DNA of 64,000 bases from Paracoccus maritimus (GTDB lineage Bacteria; Pseudomonadota; Alphaproteobacteria; Rhodobacterales; Rhodobacteraceae). Below the pieces are notes generated by a model that saw only the letters and a list, made by a program, of their open reading frames with translations, had not been told where the DNA came from and ran no database searches. Shown piece after piece: positions 39,901 to 46,854 of this stretch. A program made the position numbers and the translations under genes. The stretch covers positions 496,001 to 560,000 of the forward strand of contig NZ_JANAVZ010000001.1 of the NCBI RefSeq assembly GCF_025195095.1. The letters run 5' to 3'. Position 1 is the first letter of the stretch, and each line of letters begins with the position of its first letter.

Positions 39901-40328
39901 CGCTGCTGTATGAACGGTCGTCCCAGGCGCTGTTTCTGAAGCCGACCGTGGTGACGCTGGCCTATGGCTTGGGCTTCGGAATGTTCGTCGTGCTTCTGGT
40001 CGTGCCTGCAGTGCTGGGGATCGGCGCGGATATCGGACGATCGCGGCAGGGCTTTGGGCGGGGATTGCGCGCGCCCGCGCTGCGTGGGCCGGTGCGCCTT
40101 GGCACAGGCCTTGCGGGAATGTCGTTCCTGGGGATCCTGCTGCCCGCGACGCTTTTGCCGGCGCTTGGCGTCGGGCTGCCGCAATGGGTTCCCGTGGCCC
40201 CCACAATCTGGGCGGCACTTGGCTGGTATGTCTGCGCGTTGCTGGCGGTGGTGATGGTGACGGGCGCGGTCAGTCTTGCAGGTCGCAGCCCTGCATCTCG
40301 ACCGCGCCGTCAGCGCGGACCAGCGTGA
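36945..40328 (+). CDS. RND efflux transporter permease
   Basis: This is the inner-membrane proton-driven pump of the AcrB/MdtB superfamily. The 1127-residue product has two repeats of one plus five to six helices and large periplasmic loops. Proton-relay acidic residues are expected in the TLGIIVDDAIVVGEH segment near residue 395, and the second-half counterpart is GMSGIIINDSIVLIS. Its C-terminal tail is longer than AcrB and overlaps the end of the convergent DsbD-N gene by 59 bp. Substrates are unknown. Confidence 0.92.
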   Translation: MAEGRGLLSVFARHRTLANLVMAVMVVGGLYAAPQLRAQFFPDTVVQEIDVRVQWDGAGPEDVDNSIIAVLEPALIGVEGVALTTSRAVQGSGRIEVEFEPGWDMSRAKSDVETAISGAGDLPEAAEDPEIERSTWRDRVADVVISGPVGLDQLTRIADDFVNRLYAEGITRLSLTGIAAPEVLVEVRMADLVRHDITLEQIATVVGAAASVSPAGDVASGASRVRTGVETRDPASVSGLLLTALPDGTQLTVGDVADVRLSGMDRNTAYYVDGQPAVMVQVQRSASGDAIGMQRSVEEVVGQMQPTLPQGVGVELVRARAELIAARLELLLDNAVVGLGLVLALLFLFLNARTALWVAAGIPASLLAAVGLMYAAGMTLNMISLFALILTLGIIVDDAIVVGEHADYRARKLGEPAVVAAERAAGRMAAPVVSSSLTTIIAFTALMAIGGRFGDMIADIPMTVILVLIASLVECFLVLPNHMSHALTRAARRNWYDRPSRVVNRGLDWLVGHVLRPLMVWVLRLRYPVLAGTVVLFSWSVSALMMGQVPWRFFDAPEQGSVAGNFAMLPGATRDDTIRVMHMVQAAVDDVAAEYEAEYGVNPVTHAMTMVGSNSGRPLPGSDTKDADLLGAVQLELIDPDFRPYSSFDFVAALQRAMPSDPRLEAISFRGFMSGPGGDAISVRMTGAEAQRLKDAAEALKLRLSAFPEVSALEDSMSYDKDELGLQLTPQGKALGFTTEMLARELRQRLAGIEAATYPVGTRTGAIRVELPEDERRGDFLDRMMMRTSSGQWVPLGDIVTVGTEAGFSIIRRENGERMISVTGDISGDDPSRAAQITSLLQSEILPAVAAEYGINYQTTGLAEQERDFLGDAALGFGLALTGIYMVLAWIFASWSRPFVVMSVIPFGLVGAVWGHHLWALPMSMFSIVGLLGMSGIIINDSIVLISTIDEYARDRGLRPAIVDAVCNRFRPVLLTTATTVLGLAPLLYERSSQALFLKPTVVTLAYGLGFGMFVVLLVVPAVLGIGADIGRSRQGFGRGLRAPALRGPVRLGTGLAGMSFLGILLPATLLPALGVGLPQWVPVAPTIWAALGWYVCALLAVVMVTGAVSLAGRSPASRPRRQRGPA

Positions 40329-41061
40329 TCCGCACCTTTTCGGGGTGCAGGTCGAAAGGCGCGCCGGACGGCGCCACGAAATCCGCCGTCGCGCGAACGC
40401 TGCCACCGTCCTGCGTCAGGACAGGTTGTGATACCCAGACCTCGGGCCGGTCGACCAGCTCCATCGCCGCCGCCTGGGTCCGGTCTTCATCGGGCAACAC
40501 CGCGCTGAGGCGCATTCCGTCGTCGATGCTGGTCAGGCGGCAGGGCGGCCTCGTGTCCAGCAACTGCGGCGCCTGGGTCAGGGCGACCTGAATGACGGGG
40601 TCGGGGCTGTCCGCCGCCGGGGCGGACTGCAAGACAACATGGGCGGGCACGCAGATATTCTCGCACAGACCGAAATCGACGGCGGCCTGCAAGGCGATCG
40701 GCTGCGCAGGATCGGCGGGGTGGGCCGTGAACGGCAGCACGAGTCGATCATGATAGCCAAGGCTCAGATCGCCGCCCGAACTGATCGCCTGCGGTGCGGG
40801 CCAGTGCAGCGTGATCCCGGCAAGATTGGTTGAACCTTGCCAGTCAAAGCTGGGCGGCAGGCCGCTGTCGCCGGGGCTGCGCCAGTAGGTCTTCCAACCC
40901 GGCTCAAGCCGCAATTCCAGCGCCGCGACCCGGTTGCCGTCCTGGTCGGTCCAGCCTGGCAGCAGGCTGGCCGACGACAGCCCCGGCGGCAGATCCTGCG
41001 CCATTGGTGGCAATGCGCCGATTGTCAGGAATACGAATGCAAGGGCCGGCAGATGTTTCAT
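40270..41061 (-). CDS. Secreted DsbD N-terminal-domain protein
   Basis: This is a 263-residue periplasmic protein that starts with a signal peptide (about residues 1-22) at ATG 41061. It continues with the immunoglobulin-like DsbD-alpha domain: LEPGWKTYWRSPGDSGLPPSF near 50, and LCENICVPAH near 145 carrying a Cys pair like the one that exchanges electrons in DsbD. The membrane and thioredoxin-like parts of DsbD are absent, so its redox partner must be encoded elsewhere. The longer reading frame to 41166 overlaps yqgE and is rejected. Confidence 0.82.
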   Translation of the reverse strand: MKHLPALAFVFLTIGALPPMAQDLPPGLSSASLLPGWTDQDGNRVAALELRLEPGWKTYWRSPGDSGLPPSFDWQGSTNLAGITLHWPAPQAISSGGDLSLGYHDRLVLPFTAHPADPAQPIALQAAVDFGLCENICVPAHVVLQSAPAADSPDPVIQVALTQAPQLLDTRPPCRLTSIDDGMRLSAVLPDEDRTQAAAMELVDRPEVWVSQPVLTQDGGSVRATADFVAPSGAPFDLHPEKVRITLVRADGAVEMQGCDLQD

Positions 41062-41164
41062 GCCTTGCTGGATAGCCGCAGCCGGGGGCGCGCCCAAGTC
41101 ACAAACGCGCGGGGGCCTTGCAACAATCGCGCCAAGCGCCGATCTTGAAGACAAAGGAGGCCCC

Positions 41165-41767
41165 ATGAGCAGCAGCCCCGACGACCAGCCTGACGACCAT
41201 GTTGACGGAAATCTGACCGGAAAGATCCTGATCGCGATGCCGGGAATGGCGGATGTGCGCTTTCAGCGGTCGGTGGTGCTGGTGTGCGCGCATTCCGACG
41301 AAGGGGCGATGGGGCTGGTCCTGAACCGTCCGCTGCCGGAGATCGGCTTCGGGGACCTGCTGGAACAGTTGGGGATCGAGGCGGATGATGCCGCCCGCCA
41401 GATCGAGGTGCGCTTCGGCGGCCCGGTCGAGCCGGGGCGCGGCTTCGTTCTGCACAACGTGCCGGAGCATGGTGAAGATCCGGAAGGGCGGCTGCGGATC
41501 TCGGGCGTGCTGGCGATGACCACGACCCGCGACATCCTTGAGGATCTGGCACATGGCGAGGGCCCGGAATCTGCGGTGCTGGCTCTGGGTTATGCCGGCT
41601 GGGGGCCGGGCCAGCTGGAAGAAGAAATGTTGCAGAACGGCTGGCTGACCGGCGACGGCGCGGAAGAGCTGATCTTCGGCAATGATCATGACGAGAAATG
41701 GCAGGCCGCGCTGAAGGCGCAGGGCATCGACCCCTCGCTTCTGTCGGCTGCTGCGGGTCGCGCCTGA
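41165..41767 (+). CDS. yqgE: YqgE/AlgH family protein
   Basis: This is a conserved protein of unclear biochemical role (DUF179). The ATG at 41165 is preceded by AAGGAGG at 41154-41160 and gives 200 residues. Motifs are LIAMPGMADVRFQRSVVLVCAHSDEGAMGLVLNRP-like near 22-55, FGGPVEPGRGFVLH near 87, and GYAGWGPGQLEEE near 140. It is divergent from the DsbD-N gene. Confidence 0.92.
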   Translation: MSSSPDDQPDDHVDGNLTGKILIAMPGMADVRFQRSVVLVCAHSDEGAMGLVLNRPLPEIGFGDLLEQLGIEADDAARQIEVRFGGPVEPGRGFVLHNVPEHGEDPEGRLRISGVLAMTTTRDILEDLAHGEGPESAVLALGYAGWGPGQLEEEMLQNGWLTGDGAEELIFGNDHDEKWQAALKAQGIDPSLLSAAAGRA

Positions 41768-41788
41768 CGCCGCGACCCGCCTTGCAGT

Positions 41789-42907
41789 TCAGGCGGCGTC
41801 TGACTGTGCTGCCTGCATCTCGGCCCGATTGGACCGGACCGAGGACCACAGCGACAGCCCGATCAGGCCAGCGCCGCCCAGCCCGGTGATGATTTCCGGG
41901 ATATGCACCAGTGACTGCACGAACATGATCAGTGACAACGCAATGATGGCGTAGAACGCCCCATGTTCCAGATAGCGGTATTGGGTCAGCGTGCCACGTT
42001 CGACCAGCATGATGGTCATTGATCGGACATACATCGCCCCAATTCCCAGCCCGATGGCGATGATGAACAGGTTCTGCGTCAGCGCGAAGGCCCCGATCAC
42101 CCCGTCGAAGCTGAACGATGCATCCAGCACCTCGAGATAGAGAAACGCGCCCAGCCCGCCCTTCGCGGCATTTGCGCGCGTGTTCTGTGCGTCGTCCAGC
42201 AGACCCCCCAGCACCTCGACCAGCAGAAAGGTCAGCAGGCCCCAGATCGCGGCAGACAGGAACACCTGCTGCGAAACCGGATCGGCTTGCAGACGCGAAA
42301 AGCCCATGACGGCGATCAGGGCGATGGCGACCTCTACCCCGCGAATGCTGGCATACCGGGCCATGTGCCGTTCCAGCCAGCGGACCCAGTGCACGTCCTT
42401 TTCGTAATCGAAGAAGAAGCTGAGCCCGACCATCATCAGGAAGGTTCCGCCGAACGCCGCAATCGGCAAATGTGCGTCATGCATGATCCGTGCGTATTCG
42501 CCCGGCTCGGTTGCCGCCAGCACCATTGCCTGCCACGGCCCGATCCGTGCGGCGATCACCACGATCAGCAGCGGGAACACGATCCGCATGCCGAACACCG
42601 CGATCAGGATGCCCCAGGTCAGGAAGCGCCGCCGCCACACGGGCGTCATGGTCTTCAGCTTGTTGGCGTTGACGATGGCATTGTCGAAGGACAGCGAGAT
42701 CTCGAGAACCGCCAGCACCACACAGATGAAGAAGATTGTCAGCGTGCCGACCGCGCTGCCTGTCGTCTGCCATCCAAGAACCGCTCCCAGGGCCAGCCCC
42801 AGCGCGGTGACGATGAAGGCCCATCGAAAATAACCAAGCGTCGAGCCATCGCCGGTTCCAGCGTGATCACTGGGCGGGCGGCCCGGGGAAGAGGTGTTGT
42901 CCTGCAT
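41789..42907 (-). CDS. TerC/DUF475-family integral membrane protein
   Basis: The 372-residue product has about nine membrane helices. It carries two family motifs, EISLSFDNAIVNANKLKTM near residue 68 and LEVLDASFSFDGVIGAFALT near 255, whose Asp/Asn residues within helices are thought to bind metal in TerC proteins. Manganese or calcium handling is known for relatives and is only inferred here. ATG 42907 was chosen over longer frames. It is 207 bp downstream of the crp-like gene; no yybP-ykoY (Mn) riboswitch pattern was recognised in that gap. Confidence 0.85.
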   Translation of the reverse strand: MQDNTSSPGRPPSDHAGTGDGSTLGYFRWAFIVTALGLALGAVLGWQTTGSAVGTLTIFFICVVLAVLEISLSFDNAIVNANKLKTMTPVWRRRFLTWGILIAVFGMRIVFPLLIVVIAARIGPWQAMVLAATEPGEYARIMHDAHLPIAAFGGTFLMMVGLSFFFDYEKDVHWVRWLERHMARYASIRGVEVAIALIAVMGFSRLQADPVSQQVFLSAAIWGLLTFLLVEVLGGLLDDAQNTRANAAKGGLGAFLYLEVLDASFSFDGVIGAFALTQNLFIIAIGLGIGAMYVRSMTIMLVERGTLTQYRYLEHGAFYAIIALSLIMFVQSLVHIPEIITGLGGAGLIGLSLWSSVRSNRAEMQAAQSDAA

Positions 42908-43052
42908 GATTGAATGTCTCGGCGGCGTCTGGAAAGTTGCGACGCCGACATCACGGACGCGCCGCCGCATCCGCCAGAGGGGCCCGGTCATCGAACTGAC
43001 CCGCCGACAGGGCGGGCGTCGCCGCATTATCATCGTCCCGGATGGTTTGAAA

Positions 43053-43081
43053 GCCCGGCGATGGTCGGAACCTTGCCGGGC
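43053..43081 (-). terminator. Hairpin downstream of the crp-like gene
   Basis: GCCCGGC and GCCGGGC arms (43053-43059 and 43075-43081) bracket 15 bases just after the crp-like stop, on the side where the leftward operon would end. There is no clear T-run, so its role as terminator is tentative. Confidence 0.4.
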
Positions 43082-43114
43082 CCAGCCATGATCTTGCGGC
43101 TTTCGCGTTTGCCG

Positions 43115-43792
43115 TCAGATCTCGGCTTCGGCCAAGGCACCGGGGTGCATGATCTCGATCCGGCGGCGGCCGGTGCGGATCAGTCCCCGCCGGCGCAGAT
43201 GCGACAGCACGCGGCTGACAATCTCGCGATTGGCCCCGATGGTCGCGGCGATTTCGGAATGGGTCGGCATGTCGGTCAGCACGGCGCCCGGATGCAGAAG
43301 GCCCCGTTCAAACGCGAAAGAGACCAGATAGGACCGGACCCGTTGCTCGACGCTTTGCGTCACCAGCTGCAGATGACGCCGGGTCAGAACGCGGACGCGA
43401 TCGGTCAGGGAAAGAAACATGCGTTGCCGGACCAGCGGCAGGCGATCCAGCATCCGCAGGAACGACGCCTGTTCCAGCACCAGCACCTGCGACGGCTCGC
43501 GTGCCACGACGGCCAGCGATCTGCTGCCCCCGTCAAGCGCGGACAATTCCCCGAAGTGATCGCCGATCTGAAAGCGGGTGAAGATGATTTCTCTCCCGTC
43601 CTCGGTCCAGTGGATCGCCATCAGCGCGCCCGAGATCAGGAAATAGACATCACAGGCGGCGTCGCTTTGCTCGAACAGGGTTTCCCAGGCGGACAGGGAT
43701 ACGACATGGCTGCGGACATTCAGGGCGTCCAGATCCTCGGCGCTGATCCCGGCCAGCAGCGGCAGATCATATCTCAGCAATGCCTGTCCCAT
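43115..43792 (-). CDS. Crp/Fnr-family transcriptional regulator
   Basis: The 225-residue product has an N-terminal cyclic-nucleotide-binding fold: FEQSDAACDVYFLISGAL near residue 40, then FQIGDHFGELSALDGGSRSLAVVA near 75, the phosphate-binding-cassette region. A C-terminal helix-turn-helix follows, with THSEIAATIGANREIVSRVLSHLRRRGLI. There is no Fnr-type cysteine cluster, so a small ligand such as cAMP is plausible. It starts 9 bp after the cyclase gene, so the presumed signal maker and receiver share a transcript. Confidence 0.88.
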   Translation of the reverse strand: MGQALLRYDLPLLAGISAEDLDALNVRSHVVSLSAWETLFEQSDAACDVYFLISGALMAIHWTEDGREIIFTRFQIGDHFGELSALDGGSRSLAVVAREPSQVLVLEQASFLRMLDRLPLVRQRMFLSLTDRVRVLTRRHLQLVTQSVEQRVRSYLVSFAFERGLLHPGAVLTDMPTHSEIAATIGANREIVSRVLSHLRRRGLIRTGRRRIEIMHPGALAEAEI

Positions 43793-43801
43793 GTCGAGAC
43801 C

Positions 43802-46800
43802 TCAACCGGCCAGCGCGATACGCGCGCCGCGTATCTCGGGCAGGTGCGAGTCGGTGGCGAAATAGCTGCGGGCGACGGCCATCGCGCTGCCGTCATCCTG
43901 TGGCAGGTCGGCCAGATCCAGCGCGGCGCGCAGTTGCCACAGCCGGGCACCCTGGCGGTCAGCCAGCGCCACGGCGTCCTGAAGATGGCGATGCGCCACC
44001 TCGATCCGGCCAAGGCGCAGGGCGATGGCCGCATGCAGGCGCATTGTCTCGGCCTGCCAGCACCACAGTCGCGATTGCCGACCCTCCTCGACAGCGGCTG
44101 CGGACAGATCGAAGGCCTGGGTCAGTTCGCCCGCCCGAGCCAGCGCCGCGGCATAATGGGTCTGAAAATAGGGCAAACCGATCAACGCGCCGATCGCGCG
44201 CAGGCTGCGGATCGCGCCGTCAAACGCCTCGCGTCCCGATACGCTGTCGCTGCTGGTGGGCTGGATGACGTGCAGCCAGCACTGGCCGATCAGCCCCCAG
44301 AATTCGGCGCCTTGTTCGGCGGCGATCGCCATGCCGCGCTGCAGCCGCGCCAGCGCCTCGTCGACACGCCCGGCGGCGTGCAACGGAACGCTGCCCCAGA
44401 TCAACGCATATGGCTGCATGACGGGAATGTTCAGCGCCTGCTGATGGGCGTCGGTTTCGGCCAGAAGGGCGGTCAGGCTGTCGGTCTCGCCGCAAAAAAC
44501 CCGTGCGGGCACCTCGAACATCTGCGCGGCGGCAAAGATGTCCATGCCGTATTGCGCGATCATCGGCGCGTGGCGTTCAAGATCGTAAAGCGCACGGATG
44601 CGGGCGATATGGTCGAACTGCTCGCTGAACTCGCCCGAATAGAACCGGCCGCAATTGGACGCGGCCTCGGCCGCCAGCCGGATCTCGACCCGGTCGGGCC
44701 GAAGCTGGGCCTCGGCGGCATCCGCCGTCCGGTGCAGCAATTGGCCCAGATGGTCGGCGCCGGCGCGGTCGCCCGCGATGATGGCGTGGGCATAGCTGCC
44801 GAACAGTGCCGCGCCGTTCTCGTGACCGGGTGCGACTTGGTCGCTGGCCAGTCGCATGACCTGGTCGAAGGCGCGACGAACCGGCGCCGCAGCATAGCCC
44901 TGCGACTGCATCAGCGTGGAACCAAGTGCGGTATAGGCGGCGATTTCCAGGTCCGCCCGCGCCGGTTGCCCCACCGCCACGCCGGCACACATGCGCAGCG
45001 CGGACTGCGCGTGGTCCTGTGCCTCGGAGAACGCGCCGCGCAGCAGGGCCTGCTGGCTGGCGGCAAGATAGCTGCGGGCGGCGGGCAGATGCAGCTGTGC
45101 GCGGCTTTGGTGATTGGCCAGCATGGCGGGTCCGGCCTCGGTCAGGTCGGCGCACGTGCCTTGCAGCAGTTCGGCGACGCGGGCATGCAGCGCGATGCGC
45201 GTGCCGCGCAGCAGCATCCGGTAGGCGGCGCGTTGCAGCAGCGCATGGCTGAAGACCCAGCGATCCGGACCCGCAGGACGCAGGATATCGGCCCGGTGCG
45301 CCATCGCCAGAAGTTGCGGTATGTCATCCGCCGGGGCGGCCAGCGCCTGCAGCAGCCGTTGCGAAAAGCCGCGACCCAGAACCGAGGCCTGCAGCAACGC
45401 GAACCGCGCGGGTCCGGCATTGTCGATCCGTTCCGTCAGCAGGTCGCTGAGCGTGGCCGGCAACTCGCCCGCTGCGGGATTGTGCTGGGCTGCGTGGCGG
45501 ATCAGCTGTTCCAGAAACAGCGGAACGCCACCCGCGTGCCGGATCACATCGTCGCGCGTGGCAGGCGACAACCCGTCCGGGCGAACCGCGTCCAGATAGG
45601 CGCGGGATTCATCGGCGTCGAACGCATCGAGGCGGATGGTTTCGAGCGACAGGTCTGACAGGTGGCGGTCGATCAGGCTGGTCTCGCGGCTGGTCATCAG
45701 AACGCGCCACGGTCCGCCCTGGATATCCCGCAGCAGTCTGCGCAGCACACCGAAACTGGCACTGTCCAGCCAGTGAAGATCCTCGAACAGCAGGATTCCA
45801 CAGGGGTTCCGCGCCCGGACGGCCTGAGACAATGCGCCTTCGATCCGATCACGAAGCGCGCCGCTGGCGAATCGCGCCAGCAGCGCGTTGCCCTGCGGCA
45901 GGTTCAGCATCAGCGCCAGCCCCAGAACCGCATCGTCATCCAGTTGTGAGAAGGTCGCGCGCAGCTGTCCGAAGTCGGGCTGCGCGCCGCCGAACAGCGA
46001 CCGCAGCCAGCGGCGGAAGGGAACATGGCCCGCGCCGCCTTCCAGCGCATCGGCCTGAAACACCGCGCAGGGCTGGTCGCCGGTCAGAAAGGTACCCGCC
46101 AGTGCCGACTTGCCAATTCCGGCCGGCCCGACCAGCAGGCAGGGCCGGTCGGTCGCGTCACGAATTCGGTCCCGCTCTTGGGTGCGGCCGATGAACGGTT
46201 GTTCGCGCAGATCCTCGCCCGGCATGCCGCCCGCGGTCTGCTGTCCGGCATCGACGCAATAGACCGTCATCGGGCCAAACCCCTTCAGAACGGTATCTGG
46301 TCGGGCGCGCGCAGGCAGCGCGCCGCGCAGCAGTTCATGGGTTTCCGCCGCGATCAGAACCTCGCCGGGCGCGGCCGCGGATTGCAGCCGCTGCGCCAGG
46401 GTGGTCACCATGCCGGTCATGCGCGGCAAGGGACCGTCGGTGCCCTTGGCGGACCGCATCCGGGTCGCGACCTCGCCGGTGGCGACACCGGCGCGCAATG
46501 CCACGCTGCGTCCGTCGGGGAAGGTGAAGCAGGGAAGGCGGGCGATCGCCAGGGCCGCCTCGACGGCCTTGCGCGCGGCCAGTTCCTCGGCCCGTGTCAG
46601 ACCAAAGACCGCCACGATTCCATCGCCAAGGAATTCGGTGATCTCGCCGCCGCCCGCATCGACGATCCGACCGGTGCTGCCATAGAACCCGTCCAGCCAG
46701 TCCTGCAGATCCTCGGCGTCGGCGGTGCTGGCGAAATCGCTGAAGCCGACCACATCGACGAAGATCGCCGTCACCTGACGGCGCTCTCCTCTTCGGTTCA

Positions 46801-46828
46801 GGATGTCAGGATCGGCGGATGCCGGCAT
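43802..46828 (-). CDS. Class III nucleotide cyclase fused to AAA/STAND-type ATPase and helical repeats
   Basis: A 1008-residue signalling protein from ATG 46828, preceded by a G-rich ribosome site. Residues 15-190 form a class III adenylate/guanylate cyclase domain with metal-binding D25 (FVDVVGFSDF) and D69 (EFLGDGIVAVFG) and the transition-state Arg at 147. The usual Asn four residues earlier reads Thr143. Next is an ATPase module with Walker A GPAGIGKS at 234-241 and Walker B-like GILLFEDLHWLD near 345. The C-terminal ~500 residues are Ala/Leu-rich helical, TPR-like repeats. It sits 26 bp after the FAD gene and 9 bp before the crp-like gene. Confidence 0.85.
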   Translation of the reverse strand: MPASADPDILNRRGERRQVTAIFVDVVGFSDFASTADAEDLQDWLDGFYGSTGRIVDAGGGEITEFLGDGIVAVFGLTRAEELAARKAVEAALAIARLPCFTFPDGRSVALRAGVATGEVATRMRSAKGTDGPLPRMTGMVTTLAQRLQSAAAPGEVLIAAETHELLRGALPARARPDTVLKGFGPMTVYCVDAGQQTAGGMPGEDLREQPFIGRTQERDRIRDATDRPCLLVGPAGIGKSALAGTFLTGDQPCAVFQADALEGGAGHVPFRRWLRSLFGGAQPDFGQLRATFSQLDDDAVLGLALMLNLPQGNALLARFASGALRDRIEGALSQAVRARNPCGILLFEDLHWLDSASFGVLRRLLRDIQGGPWRVLMTSRETSLIDRHLSDLSLETIRLDAFDADESRAYLDAVRPDGLSPATRDDVIRHAGGVPLFLEQLIRHAAQHNPAAGELPATLSDLLTERIDNAGPARFALLQASVLGRGFSQRLLQALAAPADDIPQLLAMAHRADILRPAGPDRWVFSHALLQRAAYRMLLRGTRIALHARVAELLQGTCADLTEAGPAMLANHQSRAQLHLPAARSYLAASQQALLRGAFSEAQDHAQSALRMCAGVAVGQPARADLEIAAYTALGSTLMQSQGYAAAPVRRAFDQVMRLASDQVAPGHENGAALFGSYAHAIIAGDRAGADHLGQLLHRTADAAEAQLRPDRVEIRLAAEAASNCGRFYSGEFSEQFDHIARIRALYDLERHAPMIAQYGMDIFAAAQMFEVPARVFCGETDSLTALLAETDAHQQALNIPVMQPYALIWGSVPLHAAGRVDEALARLQRGMAIAAEQGAEFWGLIGQCWLHVIQPTSSDSVSGREAFDGAIRSLRAIGALIGLPYFQTHYAAALARAGELTQAFDLSAAAVEEGRQSRLWCWQAETMRLHAAIALRLGRIEVAHRHLQDAVALADRQGARLWQLRAALDLADLPQDDGSAMAVARSYFATDSHLPEIRGARIALAG

Positions 46829-46854
46829 GTTGTCCCCCCCGCGCGTCCCGTGCG

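Noticed and set aside
37611..40406. 931-codon frame antisense to the RND permease
   Set aside because: His/Arg/Gln-rich translation without domains, lying opposite a well-conserved transporter.
42908..43114. yybP-ykoY (Mn) riboswitch before the TerC-like gene
   Set aside because: The conserved box sequences of that riboswitch could not be found; only GC hairpins are present.
42914..45658. 914-codon frame antisense to the cyclase gene
   Set aside because: It has no recognisable motifs; the cyclase, ATPase and repeat pattern on the other strand is convincing.
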